Part shown: positions 6,935 through 14,610 of the stretch, piece by piece
Numbering within the stretch: the stretch's first letter is position 1
Layout: each line of letters begins with the position of its first letter
NCBI GenBank assembly: GCA_964429385.1
Contig: CAYSBR010000043.1
Span: 1-26,820, forward strand
Source of the DNA: UBA2377 sp964429385
Lineage (GTDB): Bacteria > Verrucomicrobiota > Verrucomicrobiia > Opitutales > Opitutaceae
Direction of reading: 5' to 3'
DNA: 26,820 bases
Made by a program: the position numbers and the translations under genes
Notes under the pieces: model-generated
What the model was told of the DNA's origin: nothing
The model's database searches: none
The model's input: only the letters and a program-made list of their open reading frames with translations

Positions 6935-6948
6935 TTGAGCCAGGTCAA
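6935..6948 (-). promoter_or_regulatory. FNR/DNR-type box upstream of ric
   Basis: The plus strand reads TTGAG-CCAG-GTCAA, so both outer TTGA/TCAA halves are intact and the fifth position is off the palindrome on one side. With its centre (6941.5) at -41.5, transcription toward ric would start near 6900 and place TAAGGT at -10. No fitting -10 exists for the rightward direction at that spacing, so ric rather than the Crp/Fnr gene is the likely target. Confidence 0.65.
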
Positions 6949-6994
6949 TAAAATGTGTTGTGACCGCGGTGCCCCAAGGGTTTTGAATAGGCGT

Positions 6995-7013
6995 TACCCC
7001 CGGTGTTGGTTTT
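6995..7013 (+). promoter_or_regulatory. 19-base motif shared with the upstream region of the PocR/AraC gene
   Basis: The sequence is TACCCCCGGTGTTGGTTTT, identical in 18 of 19 bases to the minus strand at 2317-2335. It ends 11 bases before the ATG of the Crp/Fnr gene at 7025, close enough to cover the promoter or leader. Its function is unknown. Confidence 0.45.
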
Positions 7014-7024
7014 AATCCACCGTC

Positions 7025-7738
7025 ATGGCATCACCCCCAAAAAAAATGCGGCTTACGGGCATCACGAGCACTCTGCGGTGCTGCCATTTGTTCGCGACGC
7101 TGGGGGCGGAGGATCTTGAGGCGATTGCGGAATTTGTCTCCACAGTGCGCCTGCCGAAAGATGGCTATTTATTCCATGAGGGTGAGCCTTCCCGCGGGTT
7201 TTACCTGGTGCAAAGCGGGGCGGTCAATGTCCACCGGGTCAATGCGGCGGGGAAGGAGCAGGTGATCTATGTCTTCCGGGCAGGAGAGTCGCTTTCCGAG
7301 GCTTCGCTGGCCTCTCCCATGGGTTATCCGGCGAATGCGCGCGCCGTCGAACCCAGTGTGGTGCTGCTCATTCCCAAGGCCCCGATCCTGGAGATGATCG
7401 GTCGCAGTCCGGATCTGGCGCTGCGCATGCTTGGCTCGATGGGCGCGCATCTGCGCGTGCTGGTCGGCATGCTCGATGATCTCAGGTTGAAGGATGTGGA
7501 GACGCGGTTGCTGAACTGGCTGCTCAAGCGGAGCCGGGAGACGACGAACGGGGTGATCCGGCTGGCCGGCACCAAGCGGATGCTCGCGGCGGAGCTGGGG
7601 ACCAGCAGTGAAACCCTTTCACGCACCCTGGCCAAACTGCGGGACGAAGAACTGATCCGGGTCGCGGGGCAGACGATCACGGTTTGCGAGGCCGGGGCGC
7701 TGGCCTCGCGCCTGCAGCGCAATCTCGGCGCCCGGTAG
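7025..7738 (+). CDS. Crp/Fnr-family regulator, DNR/NnrR-like
   Basis: This 237-residue regulator has a cyclic-nucleotide-like sensor domain (about residues 20-125, with GYLFHEGEPSRGFYLVQSGAVNVHR split by the usual beta-roll), a long dimer helix (about 130-160) and a winged helix at 165-225. The recognition helix reads SSETLSRTLAKL, giving the E196-x-x-S199-R200 signature that reads TTGA half-sites in FNR. FNR's N-terminal Fe-S cysteine set is absent; only C19 and C20 are near the start, so direct oxygen sensing through a 4Fe-4S cluster is unlikely. Haem-based NO sensing as in DNR is plausible. The boxes upstream of nirK and ric are its expected targets. Confidence 0.88.
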   Translation: MASPPKKMRLTGITSTLRCCHLFATLGAEDLEAIAEFVSTVRLPKDGYLFHEGEPSRGFYLVQSGAVNVHRVNAAGKEQVIYVFRAGESLSEASLASPMGYPANARAVEPSVVLLIPKAPILEMIGRSPDLALRMLGSMGAHLRVLVGMLDDLRLKDVETRLLNWLLKRSRETTNGVIRLAGTKRMLAAELGTSSETLSRTLAKLRDEELIRVAGQTITVCEAGALASRLQRNLGAR

Positions 7739-7790
7739 TCGGGACGAACAAGCTTCGCGCAATCAATGATGGAAGCGTGTGCCCGTCGCC

Positions 7791-8510
7791 TTAAATGACG
7801 CCTGCTTCGCGAAAGCTGTAGTAGCCGCGTTCGTTGGGGTCCGCCTCGGGCCGGCCGAGGATCACATGGTCGAGCAATTGGATGTCCACGGTTCTGGCGG
7901 CTTCACGGAGTTGCCGCGTCACCTGCATGTCGGGAGCGCTCGGGGCGGGGTCACCTGACGGATGGTTGTGGACGCAGATCACGGCGGCCGCGGCGGCACT
8001 AATGGCTTCGCGGAAAACCTCGCGGGGATGGGCGAGGGCGGAGGTGGCGGTGCCCGAGGTGATCTCGGTGCATTTGATGAGCCGGTTCTTGCGGTTGAGA
8101 CTGAGCACCCAGAATTTTTCGACGGCGAGGCCCTCGGCGACCGGGCGCATATACGCATAGATGAGGTCCGGCCGGTTGAGGGTTGCCTGCTGGCGTTGCT
8201 CCTGCAGCACGCGGCGGGCGATTTCCATGACCACGCAGAGTTGCGCGGCCTTGACCCGGCCGATGCCTTTGAAGCGGCGGAAATCCCGTTCCTGCCAGCC
8301 CAGCAGAGCGCCGATCGCGCCGGCCGCATTGACCAGCTCCCGCGCGAGTGTCATCACATCCATGCCCCGCGTGCCGCTGCGCAGAAGCAGCGCCAGCAGT
8401 TCGGTGTCGGCAAGGGCGGCGGCGCCATGGCGCTGCATCCGTTCCTGCGGACGCTCGTGGAGGGCGGTGGCACGCAGGCGGTTCTCGGGGTAGGAGAACG
8501 GCAGGGTCAT
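7791..8510 (-). CDS. radC: RadC family JAMM/MPN-domain protein
   Basis: This 239-residue protein has an N-terminal helix-hairpin-helix part (RDFRRFKGIGRVKAAQL) and a C-terminal JAMM metalloprotease-like domain with CVHNHPSGDPAPSAPD, which supplies the zinc ligands. RadC was once linked to DNA repair, but its true role is unclear. I chose the ATG at 8510 because the protein then begins MTLPFSYPENRLRA, as in the family; an in-frame TTG at 8549 would add 13 residues. It converges with the Crp/Fnr gene across 52 bases and diverges from the ThuA-like gene across 56 bases. Confidence 0.92.
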   Translation of the reverse strand: MTLPFSYPENRLRATALHERPQERMQRHGAAALADTELLALLLRSGTRGMDVMTLARELVNAAGAIGALLGWQERDFRRFKGIGRVKAAQLCVVMEIARRVLQEQRQQATLNRPDLIYAYMRPVAEGLAVEKFWVLSLNRKNRLIKCTEITSGTATSALAHPREVFREAISAAAAAVICVHNHPSGDPAPSAPDMQVTRQLREAARTVDIQLLDHVILGRPEADPNERGYYSFREAGVI

Positions 8511-8566
8511 GACGGATTTGTTTCTGGCGGAAACTTCCGAAACATGCAAACCATCCCGGCTTTCCC

Positions 8567-9310
8567 ATGAATCCCATCCGCGTCACCGTCTGGGGCGAAA
8601 ACGTCCACGAGCACAGGAATCCCGCCGTTGCGGCGGTCTATCCCAAGGGCATGCACACGGCCATTGCCGAGGGTGTGCGCGAGTTGTTGCCGGGGGCGGA
8701 GGTAACCACGGCGACCCTGCAGGAGCCGGACCATGGGCTTACGGAAGAGCGCCTGGCCCGGACGGATGTTCTGACCTGGTGGGGACACATGGCCCACGAC
8801 AAAGTGGAGGATCGCATTGTGGACCGGGTGCAGAAGCGCGTGCTGGAAGGGATGGGGCTGATCGTCCTGCACTCCGGGCACTACGCCAAAATCTTCAAAC
8901 GCCTGCTGGGCACGACCTGCTCGCTGACGTGGCGCGAGGCGGATGAAAAAGAACGTCTGTGGGTGTGCAATCCCGGGCACCCAATCGCCCGGGGGATCGA
9001 CCGCTGTTTCGAGCTGGAGGCGGAGGAAATGTATGGCGAGCCCTTTGGCATTCCGGCCCCGGAGGAACAGGTGTTCATCTCGTGGTTCGAGGGCGGGGAG
9101 GTGTTCCGCAGCGGCTGCTGCTGGCGGCGGGGGAACGGCCGGATTTTCTACTTCCGTCCCGGCCACGAAACTTATCCGACTTACTTCAATCCGAACGTGC
9201 GCCGGGTCATCGCCAATGCGGTGGAGTGGGCGCGTCCGCAGGGCACTTGGATTGACTCCTGCCCCAACGCGAAGGAGCCGCTCGAGCAGATCAAACCCAA
9301 GCGGGGTTGA
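8567..9310 (+). CDS. ThuA-like domain protein
   Basis: This 247-residue protein lacks a signal peptide and shows a ThuA (trehalose utilisation-like) glutamine-amidotransferase fold across its length: IRVTVWGENVHEH at the start, TDVLTWWGHMAHD, then GLIVLHSGHYAKIFKRLLGT and the C-terminal RIFYFRPGHETYPTYFNPNVRRVIANAVEWA. ThuA proteins are common in Verrucomicrobia, often near sugar-metabolism genes, and their exact reaction is poorly defined. No sugar genes are adjacent here. It has no clear operon partner: radC diverges upstream and the surA-like gene converges downstream. Confidence 0.9.
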   Translation: MNPIRVTVWGENVHEHRNPAVAAVYPKGMHTAIAEGVRELLPGAEVTTATLQEPDHGLTEERLARTDVLTWWGHMAHDKVEDRIVDRVQKRVLEGMGLIVLHSGHYAKIFKRLLGTTCSLTWREADEKERLWVCNPGHPIARGIDRCFELEAEEMYGEPFGIPAPEEQVFISWFEGGEVFRSGCCWRRGNGRIFYFRPGHETYPTYFNPNVRRVIANAVEWARPQGTWIDSCPNAKEPLEQIKPKRG

Positions 9311-9319
9311 GTTTTAAGC

Positions 9320-9339
9320 GCAGCTTTCAAAAGAGCTGC
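9320..9339 (+). terminator. weak hairpin after the ThuA-like gene
   Basis: GCAGCT (9320-9325) pairs with AGCTGC (9334-9339) around an 8-base loop, ten bases after the ThuA-like stop codon. There is no following T-tract (GCCGGTTTGT is the nearest), so termination strength is doubtful. Confidence 0.3.
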
Positions 9340-9352
9340 AGCCGGTTTGTCG

Positions 9353-9379
9353 TGGCATGAGGCCATTCCGCTCATGCCA
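9353..9379. repeat. perfect 9-bp inverted repeat between convergent genes
   Basis: TGGCATGAG (9353-9361) pairs exactly with CTCATGCCA (9371-9379) around a 9-base loop. No T-tract follows on either strand. It lies between the ThuA-like and surA-like 3' ends and may block or stabilise transcript ends. Confidence 0.45.
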
Positions 9380-9425
9380 TCCGCTGAATCATCGCCCTCT
9401 TGCGGGCTTCAGGTTGATAAAAAAA

Positions 9426-9449
9426 GGGCGGGATCTTGCGATCCCGCCC
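9426..9449 (-). terminator. strong intrinsic terminator of the parA-to-surA leftward run
   Basis: GGGCGGGATC (9426-9435) pairs perfectly with GATCCCGCCC (9440-9449) around a TTGC loop. On the minus strand the hairpin is followed by seven T residues (plus-strand A 9419-9425). It begins 18 bases past the stop of the surA-like gene, so it ends that transcript. Confidence 0.92.
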
Positions 9450-9467
9450 CAAAATTCAGTCGTTGGC

Positions 9468-10454
9468 TCAGTAATGCCGTACGTAGCCGTTGCGGCGGAG
9501 GCGTTCGAGCCAGCGTTCCTGGCTCACTTGGGCCATCTGCCGGCTGATCATGAGCTCAATGTCGCCGCGGACCTCGTCAATGGGCTGGATACCGGCGTAT
9601 TTGCGGTCTTCGGCGTAAAGGAGGAAACAGCCTTCAGGGAGGATGATCGGGGCGGTCATTTCGCCCTTCTTCAAGGCAAAGAGCGGCTCGCTGAACTCAG
9701 TCTTGAGGTCGGCTTTTTTCTGCCAGTCCCAATCGCCGCCGCGGGAACGGCGGGAGTCCTGGCTGTATTCGCGGGCGAGATCCTCGAATTTTTCACCGCG
9801 CTCAAACCGGCCGATGACTTCAAGGGCCTTGGCGCGCAGTTCGGCATCGCTCTCGCTGTTGCGGCGGTTGAATTGGATGAGCCGCAGGTGGACGGCGTCG
9901 TCCTGATAGAAGCGATCCTTGTTTTCCTTGTAGAACGTTTCGATCCGCACGGGGCTGATCGTGCTGTAGGATTTGCGCTGCTGCTGGCGCATGTAGTTGT
10001 AGATGATCTCTTCCTCGGCTTCCCGGCGGTATTCGCGCTGGGTGATGCCGCGGGAGCGGAGGTAGGCGAGAAACTTGGAGCGGTCACCCTCGAACTGCTC
10101 GGCCTGGATGTCGGCGATGTAATTGTCCACGAAGCTGTCGGGGATGCGGCGCTTCTCGTCCTTGTAGAACTCCTTCACGATCAGCACCCGGTCAATGAGG
10201 TCCTGGATGACATCGTCCTGATACTTTTCCAATTTCTCGTTGAACTCCCGCTCGTTGCGGGACTCGCGCTGGATCTGGGGGATGTAGGGGGCGATTTCGC
10301 GGCGCACGTCATCCACCGTGATGACCTTGTCCTCCACGATGGCGGCGATGCCGTTGGCGAAACGCAGGTTCAGGCCATCTCCGGATTGGGCCAGCAGGGA
10401 GGTGCTGCATGCAACGGCGAAGAGAGCGGAAAAAACGCGGCGGGGCATCGTCAT
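9468..10454 (-). CDS. SurA-like parvulin-type peptidyl-prolyl isomerase / periplasmic chaperone
   Basis: This 328-residue exported protein has a signal peptide (MTMPRRVFSALFAVACSTSLLAQ, counting from the ATG at 10454), an N-terminal SurA-N-like chaperone domain (IAAIVEDKVITVDDVRREI, then EKLEKYQDDVIQDLIDRVLIVKEF) and a C-terminal parvulin domain (AVHLRLIQF, GEKFEDLAREYSQDS, GGDWDW, LFALKKGEMTAPII). Such proteins fold outer-membrane proteins in the periplasm. The parvulin core is somewhat divergent, so isomerase activity is not certain. The ATG overlaps the mfd stop as ATGA, which fixes the start over upstream in-frame candidates. It is the last gene before the terminator. Confidence 0.88.
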   Translation of the reverse strand: MTMPRRVFSALFAVACSTSLLAQSGDGLNLRFANGIAAIVEDKVITVDDVRREIAPYIPQIQRESRNEREFNEKLEKYQDDVIQDLIDRVLIVKEFYKDEKRRIPDSFVDNYIADIQAEQFEGDRSKFLAYLRSRGITQREYRREAEEEIIYNYMRQQQRKSYSTISPVRIETFYKENKDRFYQDDAVHLRLIQFNRRNSESDAELRAKALEVIGRFERGEKFEDLAREYSQDSRRSRGGDWDWQKKADLKTEFSEPLFALKKGEMTAPIILPEGCFLLYAEDRKYAGIQPIDEVRGDIELMISRQMAQVSQERWLERLRRNGYVRHY

Positions 10455-13400
10455 GGACTGGGCAGATTGTTCAGAAAAGAGATGATTTCCCTCAAACGTA
10501 GGAGGGGTTTGGGAGCGGTCAACCTTGGAAACCGGGCGCCGACTTGCACCCAGTCGTCCGGTCGGCCGCTGTGCCGGAGGCATTTGAGCCGGTTGGTTTC
10601 GGTTTCGACGGAAACGATCCCCTTTTGTTCCGCCCGGACGCGGATTTCGGTGAGGAGAAGCAGGGCTTTCACTTCGTCGCCGAATTTGCCGAAGCGATCG
10701 CGCAGTTCGGCCTCGATTTCCTTCAGCCGGGCAGGGGTTTCGGCGAGGGCGAGGCGGCGGTAAAAATCGATGCGCAGGCGGGTTTCGGCCAGGTAGGCCG
10801 GGGGGATGCGGGCCTGGATGCGGGCGACTTCGATGGCGGCGGCGGTCTCCGCGGCCTTGAGCACGGTATAGCCGTCTTCATACCGGCGGCGGGCGGGGGC
10901 GTCGCCCGCGCTTTCGCCGATAAAGACAAAATCGAGCTTTACGGAGGCCCGGAGAGCCGAGGCCTGTTTTTCGCCTTTCAGCCGGGCGACGGACTGGCGC
11001 AACAGCTGGCAATACAGCTCAAACCCCACGCCGACGATGTGACCGCTCTGTTCGGCGCCGAGGAGGTTGCCCGCGCCGCGCAGTTCGAGATCGCGCATGG
11101 CAATGCGGAAACCGGCGCCGAGTTGATTGTGCTGGCGCATGGCCGTGAGCCGCTGCCGGGCGATCTCCAGCAGCCGGGTGTGCCGGTGCAGGAGTAGGTA
11201 GGCATAGGCCTGATGTTTGAAACGTCCCACCCGGCCGCGCAGCTGGTAAAGCTGGGAAAGGCCGAAACGGTCGGCCCCTTCAATGATGATGGTGTTGCAG
11301 TTGGGAATATCGAGGCCGCTCTCGATGATCGTGGTGCAGACGAGGACGTGATACTGGCCGGCGACGAAGTCGGTCATCGCGCGTTCCAGTTCATCCGCCT
11401 CCATCTGCCCGTGGCCGACCCCGATGTTGAGGTCGGGCATCAACTCGCGCAGGCGGGCGGCGACGAGGTCGATGGTCATGACGCGGTTGTGCAGGTAGAA
11501 GACCTGACCGCCGCGCCGGATCTCATGCCGGATGGCTTCGACCACGACTTTCTCCTCGTAGGTCTTGACGATGGTCTGGATGGGATGGCGGTTGGTGGGC
11601 GCGGTCTCGATGACACTCAGATCGCGCGCGCCGGTGAGAGCCATGTAAAGCGTGCGGGGGATGGGGGTGGCGCTCATCGAGAGCACATCCACGGTGGATC
11701 GCAGGGTCTTGAAACGTTCCTTGTGCTTCACGCCGAAGCGCTGCTCTTCGTCGATGATCACGAGGCCGAGCTCCTTGAACTTCATGTCCGCCTGGAGCAG
11801 GCGGTGCGTGCCGATAAGAATGTCCACCTGGCCCGCGGCGGCGGCGGCGAGGATCTTCTGCTGCTCGGCGCGGCTGCGGAAGCGGCTGAGCATCTCGATG
11901 GCGATGGGGTAGCCGGCCATGCGCTCGCGAAAGGTGTTGAGGTGCTGCTGCGCCAGCACGGTGGTGGGCACGAGCACGGCCGCCTGACGGCCGCCCTGCA
12001 CGGCCTTGAAGGCCGCGCGAATGGCGACCTCGGTCTTGCCGAAGCCGACATCGCCGCAGATGAGCCGGTCCATCGGTTGCGTGCGCTCCAAGTCGGCCTT
12101 GGTTTCCTCAATGGCGCGGAGCTGGTCGCGGGTTTCCGTGTAAGGAAAGGAGGCTTCGAATTCCTTCTGCCAGGTGGTGTCGGGGCCGTGGGAGTGACCG
12201 GGCTGCGCTTCGCGCTGAGCCTGGATCTTCAAGAGCTCGGCGGCGAGGTCCACGGTGGCGCGCTCGGCGGCGCGGCGGGTTTTTTCCCAGCGGCCGGAGC
12301 CGATGCGCCCGAGTTGGGGCCGGGCCTTGCTGAGGCCGACGTAGCGGCTGATGAGATGGGATTCCTGCAAGGGCACATGCAGGGTCACATGGTCGTCGAA
12401 TTCCAGGGAGATGACTTCGCGCAGGCCTTGGGCGGTATCGAGCTTGGTGAGTCCGCGGTAGAGGGCGATGCCGTGCTGGAGGTGCACGACGAAGTCGCCT
12501 TCCACGAGCTCGGAGAAATCCAGAAGCTGGTCGATTTGGGCGCGGGTGGCGATCGCCCGGGTGTTCACCGCCGCCCGCCGCCGGCGCTGGCGGCCGAGAA
12601 TTTCCGTCTCGGTGACGACGACGAGGCCGCGGGTGGCCGGAGCCGCGCCCTTGCTCCGGCGGGCGCGGCTGGTGGGGGCCGATATGGAAAGGGCGAGGCG
12701 GGCCTCTTCACGGAAGGTGAGGCGGAAGCCCTCGTTGAGGGTGCCGGCGAGGAAACGCGGCGGCGGCAGCCCGGCCTCCTTGAAAATCTCCGCCATGCGC
12801 TGCCGTTCCCCTTCCTTGGTGGCGATCAGCAGGGAGGCGTAGCCCTCCTGTTGCCAGGTGGCGATCTGTCGGAGGAAGCGGCCCCGCGCCTCCTCCTCGA
12901 CTTCCAGTCGTTCCTGGGCCACGAGGGCGTCCGTCGGATAGCTGCGGTGGTGGGCCAGACTCTCGGTATCCCAGGTTTCCTCGTGTTCCGCTCCCTCCAG
13001 CAGGGTGTTGGCCTCATCGAGGTCGCTGAGCCCGAAATGGGCCGTGCATTTGTTCAACAGGGGAGCAATCGGATCGGACTGGGTTTCGGAAAAGGCATGA
13101 AACTCCTCCTCCAGCCCGGTGGGTTCAATGAGGACGAGATGGGTGTGAGGGGAGAGGTAATCGGCGATGCCGGTGGTGGAGTCGGCCAGCTTCAGGCGGG
13201 GGGAGGCGGAGAGAGTGAGCGAGTCAACGGGTTCGCCGGAGCGCTGGGTGACCGGATCGAAGGCCCGGATTTCCTCGATCTCGTCACCGAAGAAATCCAG
13301 CCGGTAGGGCTGGTTGGCCGTGACGGGATAGACGTCAATGATGCCGCCGCGCACCGCATAATGCCCGGGGGCCTCGCACACGGCCTCGGAGTCATAGTCG

Positions 13401-13864
13401 AGCTGTTGCAGTTGTGTGAGCAGGGCGGAGAAGGACTGGGCCTGTCCGCGTTTGAGCGTGAGTTCGCGCGTCGCGAATTCCTCGATGGCCGGCACGGGCT
13501 GGAGCAGGGCGGCGGGGGTCGTGGCGACAATCAGGGCGTGGGCCGCGTCGGCGCTGCGGCGGAGCGGCCGCAGTTTGCTGAGGACGGTCAGCCGGTCGCT
13601 CGAGGCGGCGAAGGCTTCGCGCATGTCGCGGCTGTCGGCCATGGATTCGGGAAACACGAGCACGGCGAGCGGCCGGGGATCGGCCGCCGCCTCATGGGCC
13701 AGGGCGATGTCCTCGGCGACCTGCTCGGCGGTCTTGAGATCCTCGGCGACCACGAGCCACACGGGAGCCGGATGACGGCGGGTGAGCTCGTCCACGACAA
13801 AGCCGCGCGCCGGCGGACAGATGCCGGTGAGCTTGAAGCGCGAGGAGCGGGAAGGCCGGGACAT
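10451..13864 (-). CDS. mfd: transcription-repair coupling factor
   Basis: This DNA translocase removes RNA polymerase stalled at lesions and recruits UvrA. The protein has about 1137 residues, normal for the family. Domains in order: UvrB-like N-terminal part (to about 330, with GHYAVRGGIIDVYPV and YRLDFFGDEIEEIR), the CarD-like RNA polymerase interaction domain (about 454-530, VEGDFVVHLQHGIALYRG), the superfamily 2 motor with Walker A GDVGFGKT (604-611) and DEEQ (705-708), helicase C with GRVGR, and a C-terminal TRCF domain. I chose the ATG at 13864; a TTG at 13921 overlapping the rnc stop (TTGA) is an alternative adding 19 residues. It sits between rnc and the surA-like gene in one leftward operon. 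Confidence 0.96.
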   Translation of the reverse strand: MSRPSRSSRFKLTGICPPARGFVVDELTRRHPAPVWLVVAEDLKTAEQVAEDIALAHEAAADPRPLAVLVFPESMADSRDMREAFAASSDRLTVLSKLRPLRRSADAAHALIVATTPAALLQPVPAIEEFATRELTLKRGQAQSFSALLTQLQQLDYDSEAVCEAPGHYAVRGGIIDVYPVTANQPYRLDFFGDEIEEIRAFDPVTQRSGEPVDSLTLSASPRLKLADSTTGIADYLSPHTHLVLIEPTGLEEEFHAFSETQSDPIAPLLNKCTAHFGLSDLDEANTLLEGAEHEETWDTESLAHHRSYPTDALVAQERLEVEEEARGRFLRQIATWQQEGYASLLIATKEGERQRMAEIFKEAGLPPPRFLAGTLNEGFRLTFREEARLALSISAPTSRARRSKGAAPATRGLVVVTETEILGRQRRRRAAVNTRAIATRAQIDQLLDFSELVEGDFVVHLQHGIALYRGLTKLDTAQGLREVISLEFDDHVTLHVPLQESHLISRYVGLSKARPQLGRIGSGRWEKTRRAAERATVDLAAELLKIQAQREAQPGHSHGPDTTWQKEFEASFPYTETRDQLRAIEETKADLERTQPMDRLICGDVGFGKTEVAIRAAFKAVQGGRQAAVLVPTTVLAQQHLNTFRERMAGYPIAIEMLSRFRSRAEQQKILAAAAAGQVDILIGTHRLLQADMKFKELGLVIIDEEQRFGVKHKERFKTLRSTVDVLSMSATPIPRTLYMALTGARDLSVIETAPTNRHPIQTIVKTYEEKVVVEAIRHEIRRGGQVFYLHNRVMTIDLVAARLRELMPDLNIGVGHGQMEADELERAMTDFVAGQYHVLVCTTIIESGLDIPNCNTIIIEGADRFGLSQLYQLRGRVGRFKHQAYAYLLLHRHTRLLEIARQRLTAMRQHNQLGAGFRIAMRDLELRGAGNLLGAEQSGHIVGVGFELYCQLLRQSVARLKGEKQASALRASVKLDFVFIGESAGDAPARRRYEDGYTVLKAAETAAAIEVARIQARIPPAYLAETRLRIDFYRRLALAETPARLKEIEAELRDRFGKFGDEVKALLLLTEIRVRAEQKGIVSVETETNRLKCLRHSGRPDDWVQVGARFPRLTAPKPLLRLREIISFLNNLPSP

Positions 13865-13917
13865 GCGGGACTGGAGAGCGAAACCAGGAAATCCCGGAGC
13901 ACAATCCCCGGTTTTGC

Positions 13918-14610
13918 TCAACCGTGCTCGGGTTCCATCCCGGCAAGGGCGGCGCGGGCGGCGGCTTCCTCGGCGAGTTTCTTGGAAGTGCCCCGACCGG
14001 TGCCCAGAAGGGTGTCATGGAGAAAGACGCGGGCCTCGTATTCGCGGGCATGGTCCTGCCCGCCGGCGTGGATCGTGGTGTAGCGGAGGGCGGTGTTGCC
14101 GTGCTCCGGTTGCACCAGTTCCTGCAAGCGGCCCTTGGGGTTGTCCGCCGGCAGCGCGGTGGCGAGATGCCGGGCGAGATCGCCGTAGAGCTGGAGGACG
14201 ATGCGGCGGGCGGTGTCGTAGCCGGCGTCGAGATAGACGGCGGCGAGCAGGGCTTCGAAGGCGTCTTCGAGGGCGGATGGGGTGGCGGCCACGTTGGCGG
14301 CGGCGGCGGGCACGCGCAGGCAGCGGTCGAGCTGCAGGCCGCGGGCCAGGTGGGCGGTGAAGCGGCCTTCGACGAGTTTCTTGCGGCGTTGGGTCAGCCC
14401 GCCTTCGCGGTCCAGAGGGTAAAGACGGAAGAGCTCTTCGGAGAGAATGAGCTGGAGAACGGCGTCGCCGAGAAACTCCAGACGCTGATTGGACTCGATG
14501 GTGCGATCCTCGTTGGCCAGGGCGGGGTGTGTCAGAGCCAGCTCCAGCAGGGCTGGATCCTTGAAGGTGTAGCCGATGCGCGTTTGCAGGTCGTGGAGGG
14601 CGGTGCTCAT
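13918..14610 (-). CDS. rnc: ribonuclease III
   Basis: This 230-residue endonuclease cleaves double-stranded RNA in rRNA and mRNA processing. The catalytic domain carries the signature NQRLEFLGDAVL with E45 and D49, and the second acidic pair D116 and E119 in LEDAFEALLAAVYLDAG. The C-terminal double-stranded RNA-binding domain runs from about residue 158 (PKGRLQELVQ, then SKKLAEEAAARAAL). The ATG at 14610 overlaps the stop of the upstream permease gene as ATGA. The stop lies 53 bases before the chosen mfd start. Confidence 0.96.
   Translation of the reverse strand: MSTALHDLQTRIGYTFKDPALLELALTHPALANEDRTIESNQRLEFLGDAVLQLILSEELFRLYPLDREGGLTQRRKKLVEGRFTAHLARGLQLDRCLRVPAAAANVAATPSALEDAFEALLAAVYLDAGYDTARRIVLQLYGDLARHLATALPADNPKGRLQELVQPEHGNTALRYTTIHAGGQDHAREYEARVFLHDTLLGTGRGTSKKLAEEAAARAALAGMEPEHG

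Noticed and set aside
9357..10763. 468-codon plus-strand open frame
   Set aside because: Covers the terminator and the surA-like gene in antisense and resembles no protein family.
11213..14083. 956-codon plus-strand open frame
   Set aside because: It lies opposite mfd, whose full domain set is unmistakable. Long antisense frames are expected at this GC content.
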